A stretch of 64,000 nt of DNA from Panagrolaimus kolymaensis (Eukaryota; Nematoda; Chromadorea; Rhabditida; Panagrolaimidae). Below are positions 31,527 through 46,500 of this stretch, in pieces. The first letter of the stretch is position 1; each line of letters begins with the position of its first letter. A program made the translations under genes and the position numbers. The notes under the pieces were generated by a model, which had not been told where the DNA came from, searched no databases, and saw only the letters and a list, made by a program, of their open reading frames with translations. The DNA lies in contig JAJQJQ010000046.1 in the NCBI GenBank assembly GCA_028622995.1, positions 1,798,001 through 1,862,000 on the forward strand, written 5' to 3'.

Positions 31527-34500
31527 TTAAATTGTAATCCCTTTTTTAGAAAATGACACCCGCAAATGTGCATTATCCGCTAATTTATAATTATGTAATT
31601 CAATCAATGCATTAATTGCTTGTTCAACATCAGCTAATTGAACTAAAGCCATTTTATGATCACGTCTGAAAAAAAGAGAGAGGGATTATTTTAAATCAAA
31701 AATATAAAAAAAGGTAAATGGGTCTTCCAACGCAATTTTAATTTTATAGGTCTCGCAACGCAAATACAAAGTTTTAATTTTACGTAAATTTCTTGAAAAT
31801 TTTAAGGATTACGAAAGTTTATTATTTTAATGACGGGACTTTTAATTTCTAAATAAAAAGATAAAAAGCTTTGAATGTTTTTATCAGAAACCTATTTTTT
31901 GGGGATTAGAAAAACTTACTGAAAAAATTTAAATTCCACAATATTAAATTTCTTTTCTTCAAAGGCTTTTTTCATAAATTCTTCACTAATATTTGGTGGA
32001 ATATTAGATAAATGTAAGGTATTTGATGGAGGATAAATATTCAAATAATTTTTACTTCCAGGTTTTTTAAATCGATGCAAAGTGGAATTTGTGTAATCTC
32101 GAGTGAGTCCCGCATCGGGTTGGCCTTCTTTTGGCATTTGAACATTTGAATGTTTGGAAGCTGTCACGCGAATCACTCGATCTTGCCAACGCATTTTATC
32201 CAAATGTTGAATAGCTAAAAATTTAGAAATAAATAAAATATGCAATTTTTTTCATCAAAAAGCTGCTAAGAAAAAAATATTTACCGTGTTGAGCTTGTTG
32301 AGGTTCAGCAAATTGAATTAATGCATTATCCTTTTTATTAAAAAGTATTTTCACCCGTTGCACATCTCCATATACCCCTGCAACAAAAAAAAAATTGAAA
32401 TGAAATAAAAAAAAGCAATTTGTTGCTCGAATGCTTTGAAGAAAATAAAAACGTAAAAAAAATGTTTAATAAAAAAAATGGAAAGGAAAAAAAACAAAAT
32501 GAAAAAAATTATGCTTGTTTGATCGAATAAAAATGAATCGAAAAAATAAAAGTGTTTGCTTTTGGTTTTTAAAAAAAAATTAATAAAAAATAAACAGAAT
32601 AAAATCATGTCTTTTTCTTGGATAGAGACAAATCCATTCATTATTTGGTTGTTCTTAAAAAAAATTTTTTTGATTCAACAAAGTAATTTTTCTGAACGTT
32701 TCAAAAATATGGGTTACATAGATTCGAAATTCGCCGACAATACTTTTTTGGTTTTTAAAGCTAAAATAATTTTCAAAAAAAAATTTGATTGATTGAATTC
32801 AGGCAAGCAATTTCATAGAATTGTAAAAACGATTCATTTTTAGCATTTTTTTGTGTGATGCTTTTCATCGATCGATCAAACACATACATATCTGTTTTTC
32901 TTTCTTTCCATCATTCGAAAAAAAGGATATTGAAAAAATAGTGTTAAAAAAAGCGAGCAGCCACTTCTGTGTCCTTTCTAGTGTTAAATAAAAAAAGATT
33001 TGGAAAAAAAATAAATAAAAAATTGGAAAAAAAGAAGCAGCTTATTTTTTGTTTTGTTTTATTATTTTTTTAGTTGTGTAAAACAACAAACTTTGGCATT
33101 ATTATTATATTTTTTTGTATTTAAAAAATGTGTGTAAAGAAAAAAAATTTCAATAAATAAATAAAATAGAACGGTCACGTACCGAAAAGAGTGAAGAGGG
33201 CATCTGGCGTTATTTTCTGAAAAAGGATAGCGATAGAGAGCAACGAATAAAAAATAAATAAAAAAAATATGAAAAAAACAAACATATATAGTTGTTTAAA
33301 AGTTTTATATATGGTATGTATATAAATTTTAATTTGAAAAAAGTGGTTGGTGTTTTAGTGATTGGAACGACAAAAGGATAAACACAAAGGTTTTTTAAAA
33401 AATGGGTTTGATAGTTTATAGTTTTGAAAAAGTTTGGAAAGTTTTTACTTTTTTCTTTTTTAATTTGTTATAAATTTGTTTTCAAGAATTACAACGAAAA
33501 AAATTTTTTATAAAAATTTGCTGAAACGATATAATTTTGAAGCTGAATATTAAAAAGTTTTTTATTTCAAAAAAAAGTAAAAATAAAAAACTTGCGATAG
33601 TCAAGAATTGGAAGTAAGTAGCTTTGGTAAAAAAATAAAAAAAAGTAATAATAAACTTAAAATAGAAGGAAAAAAATTGTAAACAAACAAGATATAGTAT
33701 AGTAGTTTTTTATAAAAATTTTTTTTTAGAAGTTTGTTTAATAAATAATTTTAATTTTCGGAAATATTTGCCTTTATTTTTAAAGTTTGTAGTAGGTCGA
33801 AAGTTTTGTAAATATGAAAACTTACTTGTTCATTGAGATTTGAAACCAAAACAACCGGGGTGATTCCAAGAATATTTATTGGGCTGAATGGCATTCCTGC
33901 AACAACGGATTGAGCTCCTCCACCAAGGGCGGCATTGGCGTTAGCCATGGCTGCAGCTGCGGCAGCATTATTTAATCCTCCACTTAGTTGTCCCAAAAAT
34001 GGTGCCAATGATTGTCCCATTGATAGACTATCTAAAAAAATTATTTTTTATTAGTAATTATTAATTTTTAATTTTAGAAAAATGCATAATTTTTTTGCGG
34101 TGATTAGAACCGAAAACTTTTATCCTTGAATAATGCCCCGGGGTTAGAATTCCTCCTTCCACACTAACATTCATTAAACTTACCCCCAGTTAAAGCTTGT
34201 TGAGCAAAAGCTAATTGATTCCCGCTTTGTAAAAATGAAAAACCACTTGGTACCATTCCACTTAAAGGATTGGTAGCAACTTGATGATGATGATGATGAT
34301 TTTGTTGTTGTTGCTGTTGTTGGCCGGCTTGAGCTGCCGCTGCTGCACTTATTAAAGATAATTGTTGTTCCAAAGTCATTTCACCCGATGGTAAAGTTGG
34401 ATTTGTATAATCTCGAGATTTATCATTATTATATTTTACATTTAATGTTGATAATTTACTATAATCAATTCGTAATGTACAACAATTATTATAAACATTT

Positions 34501-37500
34501 TGGCCATCCAAAGCTTGTCGGGCTGTTTGTGCGGCGTTTGCTTCAGATAATTGGACCAAAGCTTGGAAAGTGTCTAAAAAATATTTAAAAATAATTAGTA
34601 AAATTAAAAACAATTTTATGTTCAAAATTTTTGAAACTCTTTCAACGAAATCTCATATTTTGTGGCAAAAACCTATTCACTAAAATTGCTAAAAACTTAA
34701 AACTTACTATTTTTATTAAAAGTAATAATTCGTAAAACTTTTCCATAACGTGAAAAAATTGAATGTAATACATCCAAAGTAACTGGATAAATCATGCTAT
34801 CAATGATTACCCGTAATACCGCATTAGGTTGTTGTTGAGTGGAAATATCTAATTGACTCGCTGTGGATGAAGTATCTCGTTCTCGAACAACCGCAACGGA
34901 TGATTGTTGACCGGGAGTTGAACTTTGTGATGTTGCTGAAGCAGGATTGTTGTTGGTGTTAGTTGAGGATGCATTTTGACCAAGAATTAAAAGATTTGAC
35001 TAAAAAAATAGCAAAAAATAATTAAAAAGTTTTCAGCGTCGAGAAACCAATTTAGAGATTTTATATTTTTAAATTTTCCCCTAACTTTGATAGTTAAATA
35101 AAATAATAAAGATTTTACAATTGTTTTTTATTAACTTTTTTTAATAAATATTATTCAAATTTTTAATTTTTCCTTTAAGACCTAACTCCCATTTATTAAT
35201 GTAACCCATATTTAATTGTTTTATTTTGCTAACCATATTGTGAGGTGTTGTTGAATCTGTGGATATTTTAGATGAATCATATTTAGATGATGAATTATTA
35301 TTATTATTTGACATTTGTGCAACTTTTCCAGCCCAAAATGCTTGTTGTAATGCGTTTGTGTTTGTCACGGGTACACCACCAAGCATTCCAGCAGCCGCTG
35401 AATTTACAGAATTTAAATAATTCACTTGTTGTTGCTGCTGTTGCTGTTGATGTTGGGCGAAAACGGCTGCTTGCTGTTGAAATGCTGCAACTTGAGCGGC
35501 AACCGCGTGAGCTTGAGCTTGGGCTTGAGCTTGAGCTTGGGCTTGAGCTTGAGTGGCTGCAAAGGCGCTTACAGCCAATCGTTGTCTTTTAGCAATTGTA
35601 GGATCTATTAAACCCGGAAATAATGAAGCTCCAGAAACTCCAGAAACCACGGAAGAAGAAGTAGCAGACGATGGTGTTGTTCCTGATAATTGAAGGGATG
35701 ATGATGGAATTAATAATCCTGTATGGGTATTCGTCGCCGCCGTCGACGTCGATGAAGTTATTGCAGAATTATTATTTATTGTTGGAGTACCACCATTTAC
35801 AATAATATCTTGTGGGGACATTGACGATGCTCCAGCAACAACCGCTGTAGCGGTGGCGGCGGCTCGTTTAGTCCCTATTGTTGTTGTAGTTGAATTAGGT
35901 AAAATCGTCGTTTTGATGATGGTCGTTATGATTGCTGCTGGTGCTATTGTTTTATGTATTCAGAGACAAGTTTCAAAAAAGTGTAAGTAAAAAAAATGCG
36001 GCGGCTTAGCAATTTTTTGTTTTGTTTTGAAACAAGGTACTTTGGAGAGAGAGTGTAAACCTTGTGTAAAATTAATATGGATAACGCTGGTTGTTGTCGT
36101 CGTCGTCTGACCGGATTATATCATATCCAAATATTCTTCTGCGTTCTCTATTTTTCTACACAGCGATGGAAAAAAATAATAAGTGAATGAAATGAAATGG
36201 AAACGAATGATGAGATCTATAGAAAACTCAAAATTAGCTACCAGCATAAATAAATAAATAATAAAAAAAAATTTGTCTCGAAAAAAAGAAATTTACTCGC
36301 TTTAGTTATTTAACTATTTTTTTTATAGGAGGAAAAGCCATAAACATGGAAACGACCAAAGTCCGAGTGTAAAATATTTAGAATGTTAAAATATATGGAT
36401 TATTTAATTTTAAAAGCAAAAGAGAGAGAGGTATAAATAAAAATGTCAAAATAAAAGAAGAGGTGATAATCCGCTTATATAAGAAAAAAAGAAAAAAGAT
36501 TCAAAATGGTTCCAGTTTTGGCTGGTTGAAAATAAAATAAAAGTGTTTTGATAGTTGTGAAATAGAGAGAGAGAAAAAGGAAATGACCAGATTAGTGTTT
36601 TTTTAAATATTATATCGATCTTAGTACTATTTACTCTTCAAAGAAGGAAATGTGAGAGATATTTTTGGAACATATGTAAAAAAATTTTTATTTAAAAGAC
36701 TTTTTGAATGCCAAAAATTTAATTTTTTCTTCTTCACTTTTTTTGCCATTTTAAAAAGTTGTTTTTATATAAGTAATAAATAAGAAGATGAAAGCCGCCA
36801 TCATAAATCCAAGAGTGTGTTAATAATAAAATAGAGATATATAGAGCTCTTAATTCATTCATTCCTCCACACACACTTTCTTTCACTTACAAATTTTTAA
36901 ATCCATCCATCCACATCCACCAACCAGATGGATGACATATTCTCACTTTCGCTCAATGTCTTTTTAGCCATATCTCTCACTTCGCTCATTTGTTGCGCTT
37001 TTTGCTTATATGAAAAAGTGTCAATAAGCTTTTTCTTCACTTTTTTTTCTTTCTTTAAAACTATTAATGTCAAGGAAGAAGAAAATAGAAAAAATGCTTT
37101 CGTATTTATTTTTTTGATACAAAAATATTTTTGGTTTTTCTCTCTCTCATTTTCTCACAACAATTTTTCTTTCGGTGATGATGATGCCTGCCTGTCAATT
37201 TAGGGTTTTTTTTCTTTCTTTCCTACGCGAGCGAGAAGCATCATCATCAACAGAAAAAAGCTTATTTATTTATTTTTATATATTTGTGTATCATTTTCTT
37301 TTTTTTGACATTAGCACCAATCAAAATATAATTCAAAACTTCTTTATATTATTATTTTTCTTCTTTTTTTGCTTTTGCTGCGCACGCACAAACGCGAAAT
37401 GAGATATTTCTGAGAAAAAAAGAAAAAGAGTAAATGAAAAGTTTTTGTTTACTTGAGATTTAGTTAATTGACAGCTAATTTGTAACAATAAATAGTAAAG

Positions 37501-40500
37501 AGGAAAATTTTTTTTTGATGTGGAATAAATATAGAAAAATTGCGAATCTTGCAACGGAATTTTAAGAACCTCTAAATTTTACAATTTAGATTTTGGATTT
37601 ACGAAAAAAAATGAATGAAAAACATCAAATTTTTTTATTAATAGCCAAATAAAAAAATTCTGTAGTTAAAAAGTATGCATTTTTTTAGTCTCGCGCAAAG
37701 AAGCCTCGTAATAGATTATTGAAATTTTCAACCAACAAAAAAGTGTTAAACACTAAGCAAAAGTGGCACGAGCAATGTGTATTTTCTTCTTCTCACAAAA
37801 TAAATTAAAACTTTTAAAAGATCGTTTTTTTCTTTTGGTACGGAACTATTGAAGCAGCAGCGGTCTTTGACCGCCGATGATCTAATGCTAAAAATTAGCG
37901 CAACCAGGAACTGTGAAAAAGAAGGAACTTAAAGCAGCAAAATTACTTATTACAGAGAAAGAAAAGAAAAAATATTAAAATTGCGATCACTACTTTTTCT
38001 TTGAGAAAAACAAACGCAAAAAAAAATAGACGGTTTATTTTTTTTATGCGCTAAACCAAAATCATTTGAAAAATAGATTAGTATCGAATGCCTTTTTTTG
38101 TGTGTTTTTGAAAAAGGAAAAATAAAAGAGATAGCATTGCATCAAAAAAATAAAATAAAAATAAATTGTGGCTAATTTGTCGTTGTCTATCAACTAACAA
38201 AAAAATATGTATCAAAAAAAGAGAAATGAGAAAAACAAAATGTCAACAAATAATAATAATAATGAATAAAGGAATATGTGTGTCCAGATGGTTTAATGCT
38301 AGCGATGATGGTTGGTTGATCAAGAGAAAAAAATAAAATGGAAAAAGCTAGCTCAAATTTGTAAGCAAATGAAAAATCAAAAATTAGATTTTGAAACACA
38401 CCACTTTTTTCGGTGAAATTTTAAAAGAAAAAATTAGCATTTTTGATAGTAAAAAAAAGTTGTTTGATTCCAGCAAGCATGAATTTTTGGATTGATAGTA
38501 ATCAAAGTTAAACAAATTTCTAAACTATTAGATTACTATCATTCTATTTGAGGAACCAAAAAGCTTCCATCAAAAATAAAGAATTCAGTTCGGCCACATT
38601 ATTTAAACTCTATCAATTGAAAAAATTTGAAAGAAAAAAATGGACACAAAAATATTTTTATGCTTTTCATAATCCGATTAACCCCGTGAAAAAGAAAGAA
38701 AATGAGAAGAGATCGAAGTGAATGGAAGTGAGGAGAACGTTTAGAAACAACACAAACAAAAATGCAAATCGAAAAAAATTCAATATTATTTAAAAAATTA
38801 AACCAAAATCGATTATGAATGCTTTTTTACGAAAATTTTTTTTATGACATTGATCGGTTTTTTAATTTTAATATTTTTGAGAATGAAAAAAAAATTACGT
38901 TTTTTAAATAGAAAATTTAATTTTTTGATGTCCGTTTTAAGAAAAACGAGCGAGGAAAAAGAAAAGAAGCAGCCGACCGACGAGATGACAACGATCTTCT
39001 TTTTTTTTGCTGGGAGAAAAAAGGACTTCAAAGGAGAAGAAAAATTTTAAAAAAAGAAAGGAGGGAAAAATGAATTAATTATTATAGAGAAAAATAAATT
39101 ATATAATCGTTTTTTATTTTATATATTTTTACGTGGATGACTTTAAAAAAAGACGCTAAATGGTTAATAAGAGAATAAACGTCGTCTGTAAAAGTAGCAG
39201 GCGAATTTGATGTTTGATAATTATTACTCAGTTTTTCACCAAAAAAATCAAAAAGGTATGAATAATTTTACTTTTTTTTAAAAACATAAAGAAAATTATT
39301 TAAAAGCCTTGCTTTTGATTATAACAAATATTTACATTTGTCAAATAAAAAAAATGAACAGTTCGCTTTCATGTAAAATTAAAACGATGTTCATAAAAAA
39401 AGGGCTAACAAAAGATTTAAAAAAAATTTATTCAACCGGCGTTTTATGATTGGTTTTAAATTATTGACTAACTAAATACAATAGCAACTGATGAAACATA
39501 AAAAAAGCAGCAGAAGCAAAGAACAGAAGAAGAAAAATATGCTGGAAAAAATATATATAGAAATAAAAAGGAAGCCGAATATTGTTGTTGATGCTGATGA
39601 ATAATCATCATCACATCTCGCTGATGCCCAATAGCTAATGGTGGTCGTGTGCTTCTTCTTCCATCCATTTGATGTTGAAAAAAAGAAATTTAGAGCAAAA
39701 ACGCAGACGAGAAAATAAAATGATAGTCGGCAAAATCGATTTTTTTTTTGAATTCATTCTTCTTTCTTTTTTCTTGTATTTTTATTGTATGTTTTTTTGT
39801 TGTACACAATAAAAGAAAATAGGCAAAGAAAACAGAGAAGACGAAAAAATATTCGGTCCATAAAAAAAATAAAGATGGCATTGAGCAAGAAAAAAACTTT
39901 TCTATTGCAGCAGAAAAAGCTTCGGCAAAGAAAAATAAAAAACTATGAAGAAAAAAAAGAAAAAGTTCAGCAACAAAAAAAAGCTATGGACGACGATGGG
40001 AAAAATACAATGTTGAGAATCACATATGTTTTTTATTTATTTTTTTTTCTCTCTCACTGTTGATTTTTTTTTTTGCTTTCACTTTCGCTTCCTTTTTTTC
40101 TTTTTCTTCTTCTTAGCGCTCAATGATCTTTTTTAAAGAAGACATTAAACTTTAAAAAGTTTAAAAAATATATATATAAAAAAAGTTGTTTTTTAAACAT
40201 CGGATTGATTTTTTGGATTTTTTAATCGCAGATGGTTATTGTCGGCAGCCAAACTAAAACTAAATGGAAACTTGAAAGGTGAATAGACAAACATATTTTT
40301 TTTGGAAGTGGTTATTTATAGTTTAAAGTCATTAAAAAATTCGAATAAATTAAGAAAATAGTGAGCAAAATAATTTTGATTGTAATTACTGGAAATCTCA
40401 ACGCAAAATTGTTTGGTGAATGGTGATTTCAGTAAGAAGCTATTTTAATCAACAAAAAAATCAGTGATTTTTAAAGGTGACAAACTATTTTTTTTGTTGC

Positions 40501-43500
40501 TAAAAATAAAAATAAAAAAGTTCAGTCCTTCACAACACTTCCATTCCAGATGGTTATAAGCAGCAGCAACTTAAAATTTATTTATCTCTCACAAAAAAAA
40601 CATTAAAACTAAAGCTTTACATTTCTGCAGCCGTAGCTCAACAACTATCATTTCAAAGACTAATGCAATGAGTATTACATTTTGTCAAATTAATGAGAGA
40701 GAGAAAAAAGTGGTTAACTTTCCACATTTTTTTGTTTTTACTCAAAAAAACTTTTTTTTATGGCATCACTTTTTTTACATTTGCCAAAAACAATGGTTGT
40801 AAAAGTTTTTTTCGTTTGGAAATTAAAAGTTCTCAATTCCAGATGGAACTAAAGCCATCATTCTCATCATCATCGTCGTGTGCTATTAAAAAACCACAAC
40901 CAAGCATACACGATTACTAAAATAAAAAAGTAAGCAAGCGACCACCGATGTGACTCTAGAATTCCACAAAGGAATGGATTCTTAAAATTTTAATTAAAAA
41001 AACCAAATTTTTATGTTTTTTTCGTAGCGAAAAAATAAATTACAGTGGCTTGCTTCTTTCTGACAGGCGCAAACCGGCGCAAGCACACTTTTGTAAATAA
41101 ATAGATTTGTTTGCTCTTTCGTTAAATCAAAAAAAAAGCAAGCTGAATCCGTTTCGTTTGTCTTTTGTATCAACAAAAAATGGAGGATAAATAAATTATT
41201 TTTTGGCATTTTTATGGCTGAGTCATAAAAATTAAATTTAAATTTAATTAAAAATAATTAAAGAATGAAATGAGCGAAATAAAAAAAACGGGGGAGGAGA
41301 GACACCTCAGAAGAGAAAACAAAGAAAGATTTTGGTGTTTTGTAAAATTTTATGATAATTTTTTAATGAATAAAAAATGAAATTTAGTGAAATTAAAATT
41401 AATTTTTTGTTTAGTTTATTATTCCACGATCGAAAAAATTAAGGTTAATAATAACCATGAAACCATTTTTTTAATTTAAATACCAAAAACCGCTTAATTT
41501 TAAACAAAAGTAATGATGAACGAAAAAAGGTCAAAGAAATTATTATAAAAAAACGTAAAATTCCTTTTTATTCTAAATTTAGCTTTTGATGCAACAGAAA
41601 AATAATAATAAAAAAGCTATCACGATAATGATGATATTTTTTTTAATAACTTTTGCAATTTTTGGAGCAAAAAAATTCTCCCATAATTTTCTGCAAATAA
41701 TAATAATAATGGAGGAATAAACAAAAACAAAAAAAATGACGTGGGGTCTTGAATGTAATGGAATGAGAGTAAGATAATCGAGCAAAATTATGTAGAAACT
41801 TAATTACTATCTTTCAGAAAAAATGCTTTAAATTCCAAACAACCTTTGTTTGTTCCCTCAAAATTACATTACAAAATAAATATTTTTTTTTCAAGAAAAA
41901 TTATTAATGAGTTTTTGACATGAAGGAAATTAAAATTGGCTGCTTTCAAAGCAAAATTTTATATTTTTATTTTAACAAATTGCTTGAAATCTCGCAAAAA
42001 AGCTACATATGTATTTTCCATTTTATTTTTGCGCGAAGAATCTTACTTAACTTTTTGTTTCAGAAAAAAAAATATAGAAATGAAACTAATTTATTGAAGG
42101 AATTTTTATTTTTCATTCAGTCGAGAGAAAGAAAGTAAAAAAAAGATGACACCGCACCGTAAAAAAAAAGTAAGTAAGTAAAAATAGAGAAAAAAGTCTC
42201 ATGCCTGATGACTCCTCGAGACTTGCATTGGCTGCTTTAATGCTAGTCGCTTTTTTGCCGTAAAGAAATGATAAAACTAACTAACTAACAACTTGCGAGA
42301 ATAATAAGAAGAAAAAATAAATAAAAAAGATAAATGTCACATTTAAATATTATTGGCAAAAAAAAAAGTCAAATGATAAATTGAAAGAAAATATATTATT
42401 TGACAGTTTTGTAATTTGTTGATTAAAAAATTTTAAATTAAAAAATGTTTGTATTATTTTTTCATGGATTTTTAAAACAAAACTTTTTGATTTTACTCAC
42501 GAAAGTTAATGAATCTCAATTTTTTTAGCCACAAACTTGGAATAAAAAAACCTTACTTACCTTTTTATTTTTCATATTAAAAATTTTAAGTAATAAATTT
42601 TTGGACAAAAAATAAAAAATATTTTAATTTTATACCAAAAATCCCAAAATAAATTTTTCGTTAATGAGAGTTTTGACGTCTATGAAAAGCTTTATAATTC
42701 TTAATTTTTTTTTGGTGCAAGGATTACATTTTTTTATATAGTTATTAACCTTTTAGAATGTGCCCTTAAATCAACTTCCAGCAAGCAGCAAAAAATTTTT
42801 ATGTCAAAGATTAGACTAGACAGAAAGCCGTACAAAAAAAAGTAGATAAGAATGTCCTTAAGAATTTAAACTTTAAATGCTTTTTTATGTATTAAATATC
42901 CGATTATTGAGATATTAAAAAAATATGCAAATACAAAAATTATTTTTGTAAGAAATAAAAAGTCAAAGTTCGAAAGATTGATTTCTATGTAGATTAAAGA
43001 AGTTTATTTTAGATATCGAATTGATTTTTTTTTTGTTGGAAAGGTCTCGATTATACAAATTGAAAAATAAAAAAAGGTTAAAGATTTTTGCATAAAAATA
43101 TGTTTGAAAGTGAAACATTAAAAAACCCTTTAACAATATAAAAAAATGGAGACAGAGAGTTAAAAAAAAAGAAGGAAAAATAATGCCATTGTTGTGGAAG
43201 CTGCTGTGCCCATATTTTGTTGTTAGTATTATAAAATAAAAATATATATATGAAATAAACGAACGAACAACACAGGTCAATCGAGTGAAGTGACGCATGA
43301 TTTGATATATATATATATATGCAATGCTTTTTTTATATGGACACAATAAAAAGACAGAGAAAGAGAGGCTAGCTTTTTTACATAAAAGAAAGCAAAAAAA
43401 AAATAAAATTCAAGCTTACAGACAAAAAATTATTGAATTAATTTTTGTTGAGAATTTAATATCTATGAATTATATAAATTTCAGATATGATAAAAAAAAG

Positions 43501-46500
43501 TATTTAATGTCATTGTCATTTTCATTACCGTAACCAACATAGATAGGAATGGGATTGTTTTATCTCAACAAAACTTTATTTATAAAAAAAAGCTTGAGTA
43601 TCGAAAGAAATTTTTTTTATTGTTTTTAAAACCCTTTTCATTGTGAAAATTTTTTTCAAAATTCCATTGTCCCCACTTTAAACATATAAAATTTTATATT
43701 GTTTGTTGTTTATTTATTAAACTTGCCTTATTAGAAGAAGAAGATCCGCCACTAGCGACTTTCATTTGTCGCCTACTACTATCTGGTTGTGGTGCTTCTA
43801 TCGTAGTAGTAACAGCAGCAGCCACAATCATAATTTTTTTATATCAAAGTCGGAAGTAGCAATAAATTTAAATTTCAGCAACAGTAATAAAAAAAATTTT
43901 TAGACACTTCAATAAATAAATTTTTTTAGTAACAACAAAAACAACAACTTTTATTATTACTGTTTCTTATTATTCTACGAAAAAAATAAAAGAAAGAAAT
44001 TTTTTTTATAATACCATTAAAAAGCAATAATATAAATTTCACAAAATGAAGCTAGCTCGCTAGTGGCCTTCGACGTCGTCGTCGTCGTTGAAGCAGCAGC
44101 AGCCAAACAACACAGAGTTGCAGCTTTCACGGATAAATGCAACAAAACATGTAAACGAGAAAGAAAAAAAAAGCGGTGAAGGCGCAGAAGCAGAAAAAAA
44201 AAAGAAGTGTCGTCCTCCTGAATGCCAGAATAAAAAAAAGAAACGAAAAAGAGAAGGATGAAAAGCAGGCTAAAAACATCGACGACAACGACGACCGTGT
44301 AAAAATATTTTTTGTTTCTTTTTTTTTTGGCTTGCGCGCGCCATCGAAGAAATCCTCGACGTTGTTTGGTCGTTGTTGGCGGTTTCAATTCTCTCTCTCG
44401 CCTCTTTTTTTATTTATATAATTTTTTACGCTTTACCAGAAGAGCAGCCAGCGGTTACACATAGTAAATTAAAAAAATAACAAGCAACAAAAAAAATTGG
44501 TGACAACAAAATATTTTTGGTTGAATGGTGTTTGTCGTCGTCGTCTTCACATGCGCAAAATAAATGAGAAGAAGAAAAATGAAGCGCTTGAAGGAGCTTT
44601 TGAAGCTTCTTCCAGTTCACTTCTCTTTTTTGTTGTGAATTTTGCATTTTGTTTTTTGATGCTCATAAAGATATGTGTTTTGGATTACTTAATTCGTTTT
44701 ATCTCTTTAAAGAAGCATTCTTAAAAAAGGTATTTTAAACTTAAAAAATTTCACATATTTTTGATTTCGCAGCGTGACAAAAAGCACCTTTAATAAATTA
44801 TTAAAAATCAGGAAATTATCAAATAATTAAAAACCGTTAAAATTATATAAAAATATGCCCGCCGACGATTAATAAAAAAATTTTCATCTTAAATAATTCT
44901 TTTTAAATCTACAAAAAAAACCGCCTTCTTTTTTTCCTTTCTCTCTCTGACATTCAGAAGTAAGTCCAACGGTCAAAATCTTTTTTTTTGGAATTTAAAA
45001 GTTTATATAAAATAATAGGTGTTTTTTTTAATTACATAAAAAAAAGAGAAAAGAAAAGGTTTTTATAAAAAACCTTTGTATATAATATTTAAAACAAAAG
45101 CTGAAGCTATCTATTTAAAGAATTTTTGTTATTAAAAAATACAATGGCAAATGCATACATAAAAAATGGCTCTACAGTAGTATAAAAATGTTAACTTTGC
45201 ACAAAGTCAGTCAAATGTCTGTCTCTTGAGACATTTTTCATGACATTTATTTTTTTTTTATTCCTAAAGTAGCTTAATTTTAGTTTCTTTATTTTTTTCT
45301 TTGTTTTAACAAAATAAAGTAAAAAATAAAGAAACTAACTAAAATTAAATAATCAAGTCTTCTTCTTTGTCCATAAAGAGAAGAAAAAAAATTTAAGCGA
45401 ACGGAAGCACACGAAAGAGAAAGAGCAACATTTAATTCTTTATTTTCTTTTTTTTTACTCTTTACTTAAACCTTTAAAAAAAAGCTAATATATCTTTTTT
45501 TCATTTTTAAAAAAATAAAAAAATGCATAAAATTACAAAAAATAAAAGAAACTAAAAAAGACTTTTTTTTGTTTCAAAGCTTTTTATCTATCGTTTCTTC
45601 ATTTGGGTTGCTGCATTTATTTTTTGATCCAAACAAAACAAAAAAATATTTTTTTTTTTGCCACAGATAAGAAGAGAAGGTTGGAGGATGGAGGAAAATG
45701 GGTGCGCGTGAAAAAGAAAATAAGTGAAAAGAGAGCTGCTGATGAAACAAATATTTTTTTTCAAGAAATCTTCTTCTTTATTTTCTTTCATTTTCTTTTT
45801 GGCTTCAAAAAAGAAAAACAAAAAAAACCAAGAAAAGGGAGTAACGTTTTTCTTGAATGCCTTGAAGCAAATAAATATAAATATATTTATATTTATTTCA
45901 TTTTGCTTTATTTTTATGCTTTTTATAAAAAAAAACATGATATATTTATTTTCATAAATAAAGAAAGTGAGACTTAAAGAAGAAGAAGTGAGGGTTAGTG
46001 AAAATGAAGAATATAAGGCAAACAAGCACGCGCATGGAGATTTTATTTTCTCGGTCTTGGCTTTTTCATTTAGAAGAAAAGCTCAGATGTCCCTTAAAAT
46101 ATTTTAGTTTTATATGAAGATTTTTTTTCTGTGAAGGGAGGGTGTGGAAGTAAGTAAGTAAAAATGACAATGACACTTTCTTTTCTATTTTTGTTTTAAA
46201 TATTTAATTACTCAACAAAGATTTAAATAAATGAAGAAGAAAAAAAAGATATGAAATTTTGATCTAAAAAAATAAAAAAGAGAATGGAACAAAATGTCAA
46301 AAAAATTGCATAATTCTATGCCGAATTTCAGGGTTTCAGACTTTGATATTACACAAATTTCATAGTTTAATATTTAATAACTCTATATATATAACGGCAT
46401 TTATTTCATATTTTTATAATGATTTTATTAAAGGGCAACAACAAAAAGAAAAAACATTGAAAATGAGGAAAGTAAGAAAAGCAAAAGATCGTGTGCCATT

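Noticed and set aside
35287..35611. Leu-rich plus-strand frames
   Set aside because: They are the complement of the Gln/Ala repeats of the minus-strand PTB exon.
43305..43321. TA microsatellite as an element
   Set aside because: It is a short simple repeat within an intron with no further structure.
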